Assembly (NCBI GenBank): GCA_965373045.1
Contig: CBDVEQ010000170.1
Span: 1 to 5,654 of the forward strand
Length of the DNA: 5,654 nt
Source: DAOVDI01 sp965373045
Lineage (GTDB): Bacteria > Acidobacteriota > Aminicenantia > Aminicenantales > Aminicenantaceae
Direction: 5' to 3'
In this document: one piece after another, positions 1 to 5,654 of the stretch
Layout of the letters: the number at the start of each line of letters is the position of its first letter
How positions within the stretch are numbered: position 1 is the stretch's first letter
Program-made: the position numbers and the translations under genes
Notes under the pieces: model-generated
Told to the model about the DNA's origin: nothing
Database searches by the model: none
The model's input: the letters and a program-made list of their open reading frames with translations, nothing else

Positions 1-581
1 TGTTTTATGGGATCATACAGCTGTGATGTCGTCGCAATTGTGAACTCTGTTTTTATATGACCTGTAAGGAAATAACTAAAAAGATCAGGTATGAACAGAA
101 GTTTTTGTGTTTGCTCAATAAGTTCGGGGTTTTGTGTTTTGAGAGCATAAAGCTGAAATATTGAATTGAACTGCATGAACTGGATCCCTGTCAATTGATA
201 AACCTGCTTTTCCGGCATTTTTTTTAAAAATTTCTTCATGGCCAGTTCATTTCGTTTATCCCTGTAAGCAAAAGGCGGGGAAATAATTTCTCCTTTCCTG
301 TCCAACAGGCCGAAGTCAACACCCCAGGTATCGATTCCTATGGATTCTATCCGGCTCCCACACTCGATCGAACTCTTTATTATTCCTTTTTTTATTTCCT
401 CATAAAGATGAAAAATATCCCAGTGAAGATGTCCATTTCGTATTATCATCCCATTGGAAAAACGGCAGATCTCCTGAATGGTAAGCCGGTCCTTTTTAAT
501 ATTTCCTAAAAAAGCACGGCCGCTCTCAGCTCCTATGTCAAATGCAAGATAGTTTGTGGTTTGTCGTGTTCTCCCGTTCAT
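1..581 (-). CDS. rhaB: Rhamnulokinase (FGGY family), N-terminal part, cut by left window edge
   Basis: Rhamnulokinase phosphorylates L-rhamnulose to L-rhamnulose 1-phosphate with ATP, the second cytoplasmic step of L-rhamnose breakdown. About 193 residues are visible of roughly 480-490 usual for the family. Seen: the phosphate-binding motif FDIGAESGRA (residues 14-23), HWD (53-55), GIDTWGVDFGLLD (82-94), PPFAYRDKR (102-110), then YQLTGIQF, a PDLFSYFLTG segment and TTSQLYD. The order and wording match RhaB rather than xylulokinase or glycerol kinase. The ATG at 581-579 is the only in-frame start found after an in-frame TAG 30 bases upstream. It has no clear Shine-Dalgarno sequence and follows a 9-bp tandem repeat. 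The gene diverges from the rhamnosidase at 884, which supports a shared rhamnose role. The ATPase C-terminal half is outside the window, so integrity cannot be judged. Confidence 0.93.
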   Translation of the reverse strand, partial: MNGRTRQTTNYLAFDIGAESGRAFLGNIKKDRLTIQEICRFSNGMIIRNGHLHWDIFHLYEEIKKGIIKSSIECGSRIESIGIDTWGVDFGLLDRKGEIISPPFAYRDKRNELAMKKFLKKMPEKQVYQLTGIQFMQFNSIFQLYALKTQNPELIEQTQKLLFIPDLFSYFLTGHIKTEFTIATTSQLYDPIK

Positions 582-628
582 CCCGTTTGTCTCGTTTGTC
601 TCGTTTGTCTAGTTTATTTCGTTTGTTT
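575..628. repeat. 9-bp tandem repeat at the rhaB start (unit CGTTTGTCT)
   Basis: Three exact copies of CGTTTGTCT occupy 584-592, 593-601 and 602-610. Degenerate copies continue at 611-619 (3 mismatches) and 620-628 (1 mismatch). A further degenerate copy at 575-583 (3 mismatches) overlaps the rhaB start codon. The unit is a multiple of three. Read on the rhaB strand, it is AGACAAACG repeated in the mRNA leader up to the start codon. A single reverse-oriented copy lies in front of the rhamnosidase at 867-875. Confidence 0.85.
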
Positions 629-630
629 TT

Positions 631-658
631 ATTATACTAAAGAATCATAAGGATTCAA
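631..658 (-). promoter_or_regulatory. Candidate sigma70-type promoter for rhaB
   Basis: On the minus strand a perfect -10 box TATAAT (636-631) lies 16 bases downstream of TTGAAT (658-653), a 4/6 match to the -35 consensus. Transcription would start near 624, giving a leader of about 43 bases that contains the 9-bp tandem repeats. The -35 box falls inside the 8-bp repeat array. This is found by eye only. Confidence 0.4.
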
Positions 659-680
659 GGATTCGAGGATTCTTGGGTTC
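649..680. repeat. 8-bp tandem repeat (AAGGATTC)
   Basis: Four consecutive octamers: AAGGATTC (649-656), AAGGATTC (657-664), GAGGATTC (665-672) and TTGGGTTC (673-680), the last with three mismatches. The array overlaps the proposed -35 box of rhaB, so it could be a set of regulator sites. It could equally be simple-sequence expansion; the sequence alone does not decide. Confidence 0.7.
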
Positions 681-727
681 GAATGAAAAGAAAAGATATA
701 AGAGTTTATTGGGTTTGGCTCGTTTCA

Positions 728-827
728 CTCGCCGGCGAGAAAAGCGGGAAAAGGTGAAAGCCAGAAAAATAATTTAAATAACGTTTCCCGCGTTAACCAT
801 TTCTTGCATTTCCCGCTAGCGAAGCTA
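728..827. repeat. Cluster of palindromes and inverted repeats in the divergent spacer
   Basis: A perfect 12-bp palindrome CTCGCCGGCGAG lies at 728-739. AGCGGGAAA (743-751) is perfectly inverted as TTTCCCGCT at 809-817, and a third copy of the octamer core TTTCCCGC is at 784-791. That third copy is the loop region of a small stem, TAACG (779-783) with CGTTA (791-795). TAGC (817-820) and GCTA (824-827) form another small stem. No coding potential is seen here. The density of symmetry suggests operator sites or a repetitive intergenic element rather than a single terminator, since no T-run follows any stem. Confidence 0.55.
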
Positions 828-831
828 AACT
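804..831 (+). promoter_or_regulatory. Weak candidate promoter for the rhamnosidase
   Basis: TTGCAT (804-809) is followed after 16 bases by TAAACT (826-831). Each box matches the sigma70 consensus only partly. A start near 838 would give a leader of about 45 bases carrying the hairpin at 843-862. The evidence is weak and based on spacing and similarity alone. Confidence 0.22.
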
Positions 832-842
832 CAAAGAGCTGG

Positions 843-862
843 ATTCCTGCTTTCACAGGAAT
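843..862 (+). repeat. Perfect 7-bp stem hairpin, likely dispersed intergenic repeat
   Basis: ATTCCTG (843-849) pairs perfectly with CAGGAAT (856-862) around a 6-base loop. The flanks (TGG before, GACG after) give the form TGGATTCC...GGAATGACG, which resembles a palindromic repeat commonly dispersed in intergenic regions of many bacterial genomes; that comparison is from memory. No T-run follows, so it is not an intrinsic terminator. It lies 21 bases ahead of the rhamnosidase start and could affect leader structure. Confidence 0.55.
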
Positions 863-864
863 GA

Positions 865-878
865 CGAGACAAACGAGG
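865..878 (+). promoter_or_regulatory. Inverted copy of the rhaB leader repeat carrying the rhamnosidase ribosome binding site
   Basis: CGAGACAAACGAG (865-877) is the exact reverse complement of 591-603, in front of rhaB. Its last bases form GAGG (875-878), a Shine-Dalgarno-like site 5 bases before the ATG at 884. This supports the 884 start. The repeat copy therefore supplies most of the ribosome binding site of this gene. Confidence 0.6.
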
Positions 879-883
879 ACATT

Positions 884-3424
884 ATGTACAACATTAAATG
901 GCACATTTTCCTGGCCGTTATATTGGTCTTTTTCATGACTATAAGAATTTCTGTTGCTGAAACTTTATTCGGCCCAAAACCTCCTACAAATCTTCGATGC
1001 GAATATCTTGTGAATCCAATGGGGATCGATATTGCAGAACCCCGTTTTTTCTGGACTCCGGAACACACGGAACGAGGAGAGACTCAAACAGCTTATCAGG
1101 TTCTTGTTTCAACCATGCCAGATGTAGAGACAGGTGACATTTGGGATTCAGGAAAAGTCAGATCCTCCCGGACAGCTCAGATTGATTTTTCATGGATCGA
1201 ACTGCAAAGCAGGAAAACCTATTTCTGGAAGGTCTGTTACTGGGACTCTCAGGGAAGGCTCAGTGATTATAGTGCCATCGCACTATTCGAAACGGGATTT
1301 CTGGATCCTAAAGAATGGGAAGCCAAATGGATATCCAATCAAAATCAACGCCGCAAAGAATTCGAGCTGAATGGAAAAGTGAAACGCGCAAGGGCCTATG
1401 TTTCCGGGTTGGGATACTATGAACTGAGGATCAACGGGAAAAAAGTCGGGCAAAATGTTCTTGATCCCGGTTGGACGACCTATGACAAAAGAATTCTTTA
1501 CAGTACATACGATATCAGCGGATTTTTACGGCCTGGAAACAATGCTGTAGGAGCCATCCTCGGCACAGGATGGTACGGATCACAAACATTTATTCTCCAG
1601 ATTCACTTGGAAATGGAAAACGGAGAGGAAATCACACTGGTAACAGATGACACATGGAAGTCCAAGGCAGGACCGGTCGTTTCGGACAGCATATACAACG
1701 GGGAATTGTATGACGCCAGACTGGAAACGCCTGGCTGGGATCTGCCCGGTTTTGATGATTCCGGATGGGAAAACGCAGAACTGTCCATCAGCCCTAAGGG
1801 AATTTTAAGATCCCAGATGCTGCCGCCAATCCAGATTATGAATACCATTATCCCACGTCAGATCATGAATCCTAAGCCTGGAGTCTATGTGTACGATATG
1901 GGCCAGAATTTCAGTGGTTGGGCTCAACTTCGTGTCTCAGGTCCGCGCAGTACACGCGTCCGGATGCGATTTGCAGAACTTATTTATGACAATGGGATGA
2001 TCAACAGGGAAAATCTTCGGAAAGCAAGAGCCGAAGACATATATATCCTTAAAGGAGGAGGGGAAGAGATCTATGAACCACGCTTCACCTATCATGGTTT
2101 CCGGTATGTTGAACTGACCGGTTTTCCCGGTGTGCCTACCCTGGATTCGATCAAGGGAAAAGTGGTACATACATCGGTTAGCCAGACCGGCAATTTCTCA
2201 TGTTCCAATCCCCTTCTGAACCAGCTCCAGAAGAACATTATCTGGGGTCAAAAAACAAACCTTCACAGCATCCCAACTGATTGCAGTCAGCGCGATGAGC
2301 GCATGGGTTGGTTGGGAGATGCCCACCTGACAGCGGAAGAAGCAATGATGAATTTTAATATGGGTGCTTTCTACACAAAATTCATCAACGACATAGGAGA
2401 CGTTCAGGGTAAAAAAGGGACCATCACAGACACTATCCCTTTTATCTGGGGACAGAGGCCTGCGGACCCGGCCTGGGGAACGGCCTATCCCCTTCTCTGC
2501 TGGTACATGTACAGATTTTACGGAGATACAAGCATTCTTAATGATCACTATGACGGTCTGAAAAACTATGTGGACTATCTTATAGACCGGAGTAAGGAAA
2601 ACCTGTTAACTTACAGTTATTATGGAGACTGGGTCGCTGTGGACAAGACTCCCGGAAGCCTGGTATCCGCTTTCTATTATTATTATGATGTTATTGTTTT
2701 GAGCAAAATAGCTTCTGTCCTGAAGAAAAGCGAGGATAAAAAAACATATATGAAATTGGCCGAAAAGATCAAATCCGCTTTTCACAAACGGTTCTACAAC
2801 ATGGAAACTGGAGGATATGGGCCCAATACTCAGACCGCTAATGTCCTTCCCCTGTTTTTGGATATGGTTCCTTCATCAGAAAAAGGGAGGGTGATCCAAA
2901 ATCTTGTCCAGGATATTATGTATAAGAACAACACCCACCTGACTACAGGCATTATTGGAACTAAATACCTGATGGAGGTACTCACAAATATTCATTCCGT
3001 TCCCCTTGCCTTTGAATTAGCCACACAGACGAGTTATCCAAGCTGGGGTTTCATGATCAAGAACGGGGCCACCACCCTCTGGGAACTCTGGCAGAACAAG
3101 ACCGGTCCTGGTATGAATTCCCACAATCATCCGATGTTTGGAAGCATCGGCTCCTGGATGTACAGAACATTGGCCGGAATCCGGCAGAAACCCGAATCTA
3201 TCGGATACAACAGCATTATCATAGAACCACACATGGTGCGGGATCTAGATCATGCTGCCGGAACACTCCAAACGATTAGCGGGAAAATCCATGCAGCTTG
3301 GCAGCGCACAGGAGGGTCTGTTAAGCTCGAGGTCCTTATCCCGGTCAATTGCAAAGCTGAAATCATCATGGCAAAAGGAATCCTCAGAAATATTATTCTA
3401 AAAGAAGGGAACTCTCTCGTCTAG
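884..3424 (+). CDS. Exported alpha-L-rhamnosidase, GH78, ended early by an in-frame TAG
   Basis: This enzyme hydrolyses terminal alpha-L-rhamnose from plant glycosides or polysaccharides by an inverting mechanism. The 846 residues begin with a signal peptide (K5, hydrophobic 8-20, likely cleavage after SVA at 25; no lipobox cysteine), so it acts in the periplasm or outside. Domains in order: N-terminal fibronectin-III-like domain (about 35-137, with NLRCEY and WDSGKV), rhamnosidase N domain (about 164-318, with INGKKVG and GTGWYG), beta domain (about 325-430, with YDMGQNFSGW), alpha/alpha six-hairpin catalytic domain (about 432-765) and C-terminal beta-sandwich (from about 767). D466 and E472 in DCSQRDER correspond to the aspartate and general acid known from Streptomyces avermitilis Rha78A. 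E734 in TTLWELW corresponds to the general base. SHNHPMFGSIGSW (746-758) is also conserved. The ATG at 884 has a GAGG site 5 bases upstream. The last C-domain strand is missing and appears in frame after the TAG. It is divergent from rhaB. The exact glycoside substrate is unknown. Confidence 0.95.
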   Translation: MYNIKWHIFLAVILVFFMTIRISVAETLFGPKPPTNLRCEYLVNPMGIDIAEPRFFWTPEHTERGETQTAYQVLVSTMPDVETGDIWDSGKVRSSRTAQIDFSWIELQSRKTYFWKVCYWDSQGRLSDYSAIALFETGFLDPKEWEAKWISNQNQRRKEFELNGKVKRARAYVSGLGYYELRINGKKVGQNVLDPGWTTYDKRILYSTYDISGFLRPGNNAVGAILGTGWYGSQTFILQIHLEMENGEEITLVTDDTWKSKAGPVVSDSIYNGELYDARLETPGWDLPGFDDSGWENAELSISPKGILRSQMLPPIQIMNTIIPRQIMNPKPGVYVYDMGQNFSGWAQLRVSGPRSTRVRMRFAELIYDNGMINRENLRKARAEDIYILKGGGEEIYEPRFTYHGFRYVELTGFPGVPTLDSIKGKVVHTSVSQTGNFSCSNPLLNQLQKNIIWGQKTNLHSIPTDCSQRDERMGWLGDAHLTAEEAMMNFNMGAFYTKFINDIGDVQGKKGTITDTIPFIWGQRPADPAWGTAYPLLCWYMYRFYGDTSILNDHYDGLKNYVDYLIDRSKENLLTYSYYGDWVAVDKTPGSLVSAFYYYYDVIVLSKIASVLKKSEDKKTYMKLAEKIKSAFHKRFYNMETGGYGPNTQTANVLPLFLDMVPSSEKGRVIQNLVQDIMYKNNTHLTTGIIGTKYLMEVLTNIHSVPLAFELATQTSYPSWGFMIKNGATTLWELWQNKTGPGMNSHNHPMFGSIGSWMYRTLAGIRQKPESIGYNSIIIEPHMVRDLDHAAGTLQTISGKIHAAWQRTGGSVKLEVLIPVNCKAEIIMAKGILRNIILKEGNSLV

Positions 3425-3541
3425 GCTTATAATAAATTTAAAACCGGCGTGAAGGGAATCACTATGGTGGATGAAAAAAAAGACACGATCGTTGTTCAAA
3501 TCGGCTCAGGGAAGTATGTTTTTACTCTTTCCGGAGAATAA
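3422..3541 (+). other. In-frame continuation of the rhamnosidase after its TAG codon
   Basis: After the TAG at 3422-3424 the same frame stays open for 38 codons to a TAA at 3539-3541. The translated tail contains GVKGI and then IVVQIGSGKYVFTL. GH78 C-terminal domains commonly end in a closing strand of the type V-x-x-V-G-S-G-x-Y-x-F, so this reads as the genuine end of the same gene, making 885 residues if the amber codon (position 847) is read as an amino acid. No start codon with a good ribosome site makes it an independent gene. Possible causes are a recent nonsense mutation, a base-call or assembly error, or real amber readthrough. Single-base changes from TAG include codons for Q, K, E, W, Y, S and L. 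That the tail is a homologous remnant is well supported by its motif; the cause is open. Confidence 0.8.
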
Positions 3542-3703
3542 AAAGGTCCATACAGCAGCGAAAAAAAACCAGCCGGCAGTTGCAATCAGAAAATAATCCT
3601 TGAATGCCTTTGCTTCGATCTTGCCCAGAAAAACAAGCACTGGAAGAACAGCACAAACCACAAGGCATATCAGGGCGCCAGCCCCAAAGAAAACTTTTTT
3701 CAT
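3506..3703 (-). CDS. Small two-helix membrane protein, function unknown, coupled to the permease
   Basis: This is a 65-residue protein I do not recognise. It has two hydrophobic segments, about residues 4-26 and 36-57, separated by a short charged loop (GKIEAKAFKD), with a positively charged tail (GKSKN). Its ATG (3703-3701) lies one base after the permease stop codon (TAAGATG). A Shine-Dalgarno sequence GAGGAAAG (3717-3710) sits inside the last permease codons, which points to translational coupling. Small two-helix partners are known next to other secondary transporters (for example DUF485, DUF4212 and YhdT types), so an accessory or stabilising role for the permease is a reasonable inference, though no family match is claimed. 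The last 36 bases overlap the post-amber tail of the rhamnosidase on the other strand. Confidence 0.72.
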   Translation of the reverse strand: MKKVFFGAGALICLVVCAVLPVLVFLGKIEAKAFKDYFLIATAGWFFFAAVWTFLFSGKSKNILP

Positions 3704-3704
3704 C

Positions 3705-5078
3705 TTATTCTTTCCTCACAAATTGCAGCCCTGTATAAATAAATAGAGCGATAAAATATCCCGGCAGCCAGCGGAAAAAAAGATGTATGGGCATAAAGAA
3801 GCAGATCACGAGTGTGATGATCCATGCGATCAAGGCTTTCCAGTTGAGGATTTTTTTGTTTTTTTCTGCCTGGTATTGTTCCAGATTCAAAAGAGGAAAT
3901 ATCCAGAATTCCGCAAACACGATTGCACCGATAGGCATCAGTATCAGTCCATAAATAGCAACATAATCTAACAGCTTCATAAAAAAGATTGGGAAGCAGG
4001 ACAAAATGGTTGTCGTCATTCCCGCTGTTAAAGTGACTTTCCAACGAGACCAGTTAGGAGTGACTGCCTGTAAAGCCAGTCCTGCCCTGTATAGGGTAGG
4101 ATTAGCTGTTGTCCAACCTGCAAGGAACACTCCTAGAACGCCAGCCAAGCCCAGGGCCTCAAAGGCCATCATTCCCGGATGCATGTCTCTCCCTATGGCA
4201 GCAACCATAACACCCGAGCATATCCAGGCAATAAAATGTCCCAGGTACATGCCGAATGCAGAATAAAAACCGTATATCCAACGTTTTGCATAGCGGAACA
4301 AAGCCATATCCGAGAGGCCTATGTGCATGGCCAGGTTGCAAAACCAGGCAAAAAACATGATGTGCCAGAGGCCAAATTTCTCTTGACCAGTCACTGCGAT
4401 CCCATTCCATATTTTTGTCCTGGCAATAAAAAGCAGGTTATCAAGATTTGGATGGACACCCAATCTTGACAGAACCCCCACAGCCCCTGCAATGAAAACT
4501 ATAAAAATCCATGGAGAACAGATCTGAGCGAAACGGCTGAGTTTTTCAAAGCCAAGGACAGCGATGGAGGTGAATAAGAATCCAATGATCATTGTGATCA
4601 GAACCCACCCGGGACTTGGCGGCAGAATATCGGACGGCGATGGAATTGGGACATTAACGATCAATCCGACAGCCGTGGCGGAAACCGCGATCATGGCTCC
4701 TGCGAGCACGCAGTAAAGAAGCGCATTGGCAATGTTATATATGAGGTTCAGGCCCGGTCCTGCGATCTTTCGCAAATACCAGTAGAGAGTAAGCCTTGTT
4801 CTGGTAGCAATGGGAGCACATATAAATGTCCATGAGAGAACAGCCAGCATGTTCCCGAGAAGCAAGCCAAGAACCAGGTCATGGAATGTCACACCATGGA
4901 GAACAAAAAAAGCGCCGATGACAAACTCGGTGGCTGCTACATGCTCGCCCGCGAAAATTCCTGCGAATTTCCCTCCTCCCTGAAGTTTTTTCTGGGACAC
5001 CGGTTCCCGGTCAAATTCATAAAGACCATCCATCTTGGAAACAATACGGGATAAGTTCATTTTTTCGAATAATTTCAT
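3705..5078 (-). CDS. NCS1-family permease (cytosine/purine permease-like), substrate unknown
   Basis: This is a secondary transporter of the inner membrane. The 457 residues hold about 12 hydrophobic helices, roughly 40-62, 66-90, 110-140, 157-176, 183-205, 238-256, 267-295, 300-322, 345-366, 373-397, 411-431 and 433-450. The best family clue is GWTTANPTLYRAGLAL (321-336), which corresponds to the TTNDNNLYSAGLAL-type segment of CodB-like NCS1 carriers; the loop after helix 2 and the overall length also fit. NCS1 members import nucleobases, hydantoins, allantoin or related compounds with H+ or Na+. The substrate-site asparagines of CodB are not all kept here, so a different substrate is possible. 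The first ATG (5078) lacks a clear ribosome site, and M7 (5060-5058) is an alternative start. It is followed by a coupled small membrane protein and diverges from the URO-D gene. Confidence 0.82.
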   Translation of the reverse strand: MKLFEKMNLSRIVSKMDGLYEFDREPVSQKKLQGGGKFAGIFAGEHVAATEFVIGAFFVLHGVTFHDLVLGLLLGNMLAVLSWTFICAPIATRTRLTLYWYLRKIAGPGLNLIYNIANALLYCVLAGAMIAVSATAVGLIVNVPIPSPSDILPPSPGWVLITMIIGFLFTSIAVLGFEKLSRFAQICSPWIFIVFIAGAVGVLSRLGVHPNLDNLLFIARTKIWNGIAVTGQEKFGLWHIMFFAWFCNLAMHIGLSDMALFRYAKRWIYGFYSAFGMYLGHFIAWICSGVMVAAIGRDMHPGMMAFEALGLAGVLGVFLAGWTTANPTLYRAGLALQAVTPNWSRWKVTLTAGMTTTILSCFPIFFMKLLDYVAIYGLILMPIGAIVFAEFWIFPLLNLEQYQAEKNKKILNWKALIAWIITLVICFFMPIHLFFRWLPGYFIALFIYTGLQFVRKE

Positions 5079-5097
5079 ATTTTTTCAATGTTGTCAA
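5069..5097 (-). promoter_or_regulatory. Candidate promoter for the permease unit
   Basis: On the minus strand a perfect -35 hexamer TTGACA (5097-5092) is followed after 17 bases by AATTAT (5074-5069, 4/6 match to TATAAT). The -10 box lies inside the first codons of the 457-residue frame. If it is real, transcription would begin near 5062 and translation would have to start at M7 (5060) with almost no leader. Otherwise the match is chance in AT-rich DNA. Confidence 0.25.
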
Positions 5098-5118
5098 AAT
5101 ACAAAAAGCCGTCATTTC

Positions 5119-5147
5119 TTGAAGGGATTCTTAATTTGGGATAAACT
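5119..5147 (+). promoter_or_regulatory. Weak candidate promoter for the URO-D gene
   Basis: TTGAAG (5119-5124) and TAAACT (5142-5147) are spaced by 17 bases. The predicted start near 5154 coincides with the first ATG, so use of this promoter would imply either a leaderless message or initiation at the second ATG (5169). The -10 box is identical to that proposed for the rhamnosidase. Confidence 0.25.
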
Positions 5148-5153
5148 TCTTAT

Positions 5154-5654
5154 ATGCCTGAAGAAACAATGACACCAAGAGAACGGTGGATGGCTGTTTT
5201 GGAACACAAAATCCCTGACAGGGTTCCCACGGATTATTGGGCAACGGATGAAGCAACAGCAAAGATCATGAAATACCTGGGATACAACAACAAATATGAA
5301 ATGCTTCAAAAACTGCATGTTGATTATATGGTGAAAGTAGAGCCTGAATACATTGGTCCTTCCATGCCTGAAAATCAGGACGTTTTCGGTTGTTTATATA
5401 AAGATATCGATTACGGCACAGGAATATACAAAGAATGTATATTTCATTCTCTTGCAGATTTTCAGACCATTGAGGAAATCGAGTCTAATTACACTTGGCC
5501 GGACCCTGATTGGTGGGATTACAGCGGGATACGCGATCAGATCCGGAACCATGAAATCTATCCTGTACAGGGAGGGCACTATGAGCCTTTCCTGATATAT
5601 AAATATCTTCGAGGTGATGAACAAGGCTATATGGATCTGATGTTGCATCCCGAG
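5154..5654 (+). CDS. Non-haem URO-D superfamily protein, N-terminal part, cut by right window edge
   Basis: This belongs to the uroporphyrinogen decarboxylase-fold superfamily, which includes HemE and corrinoid-dependent methyltransferases such as MtaA and CmuA. The visible 167 residues show the usual opening MTPRERWMAVL (6-16), PDRVPTDYW (21-29), DVFG (76-79), DYGTGIYKE (86-94) and YTWPDPDWWDY (113-123), a pattern typical of uncharacterised family members in environmental genomes. The RQAGRY motif that HemE uses near its N-terminus to bind porphyrinogen carboxylates is absent, so it should not be called HemE. A methyltransferase role is possible, but the zinc-binding region expected in the C-terminal half is outside the window. 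Two starts compete: ATG 5154, and ATG 5169, which begins at the conserved MTPRER; neither has a strong ribosome site. It diverges from the permease with a 75-base gap. Confidence 0.85.
   Translation, partial: MPEETMTPRERWMAVLEHKIPDRVPTDYWATDEATAKIMKYLGYNNKYEMLQKLHVDYMVKVEPEYIGPSMPENQDVFGCLYKDIDYGTGIYKECIFHSLADFQTIEEIESNYTWPDPDWWDYSGIRDQIRNHEIYPVQGGHYEPFLIYKYLRGDEQGYMDLMLHPE

Noticed and set aside
584..628. Repeats in front of rhaB as a CRISPR-like array
   Set aside because: The units are 9 bp, directly adjacent and decay gradually. There are no spacers, no longer repeat and no cas gene in the window.
2198..2548. 116-codon open frame on the minus strand inside the rhamnosidase
   Set aside because: It lies opposite the catalytic core, has no family resemblance, and is explained by the codon composition of the real gene.
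2671..2694. TAT-rich run in the rhamnosidase (four consecutive tyrosines) as a microsatellite
   Set aside because: The tyrosine-rich segment AFYYYYDV fits a position where GH78 catalytic domains normally have aromatic residues, so no repeat expansion is needed to explain it.
3519..3544. Near-perfect 10-bp AT-rich stem (TTTTTACTCT with AGAATAAAAA) between the convergent genes, looking like a bidirectional terminator
   Set aside because: No T-run follows the 3' arm on either strand, the stem is almost all A/T, and the bases are explained as coding for the rhamnosidase tail and the small membrane protein.
4006..4469. Open frames of 86 and 96 codons on the plus strand opposite the permease
   Set aside because: They show no recognisable motif or ribosome site and lie wholly opposite a well-supported membrane protein gene, so they are antisense shadows.
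5154..5654. HemE, uroporphyrinogen decarboxylase of haem synthesis
   Set aside because: The N-terminal RQAGRY substrate motif is absent and the sequence has the MTPRER...PDRVP...YTWPDPDWWDY style of non-haem superfamily members.

Overview
The window looks like a carbohydrate-use locus from an uncultured, probably Gram-negative bacterium of moderate GC content. It carries L-rhamnose genes together with a transporter and a uroporphyrinogen decarboxylase (URO-D)-fold protein that is not the haem enzyme. The signal peptide on the rhamnosidase and the pairing of GH78 enzymes with non-haem URO-D proteins recall environmental Planctomycetota, Lentisphaerota or similar groups, but nothing here fixes the phylum.

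Layout from left to right. (1) Positions 1-581, minus strand: the N-terminal 40% of rhamnulokinase (RhaB), running off the left edge. (2) Positions 582-883: a repeat-rich divergent control region with a 9-bp tandem repeat, an 8-bp tandem repeat, several palindromes and a 13-bp inverted repeat whose two copies sit just upstream of the two diverging genes. (3) Positions 884-3424, plus strand: an exported GH78 alpha-L-rhamnosidase with intact catalytic residues. It ends at an in-frame TAG, but reading on in the same frame to a TAA at 3539-3541 gives what looks like the missing C-terminal strand of the family. (4) Positions 5078-3506, minus strand: a two-gene unit made of a 12-helix NCS1 (cytosine/purine permease-like) transporter and, one base after its stop, a 65-residue two-helix membrane protein. 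(5) Positions 5154-5654, plus strand: the N-terminal part of a URO-D superfamily protein, diverging from the transporter and running off the right edge.

How the genes may work together: the rhamnosidase would release L-rhamnose outside the cytoplasm. After uptake and isomerisation by proteins not in this window, RhaB would phosphorylate L-rhamnulose. The permease, small membrane protein and URO-D protein form a second divergent pair whose substrate cannot be read from the sequence. Their link to rhamnose is only by location.

The most notable observation is the amber codon in the rhamnosidase followed by a conserved-looking in-frame tail. It could be a recent nonsense mutation, a sequencing error, or amber readthrough or recoding.
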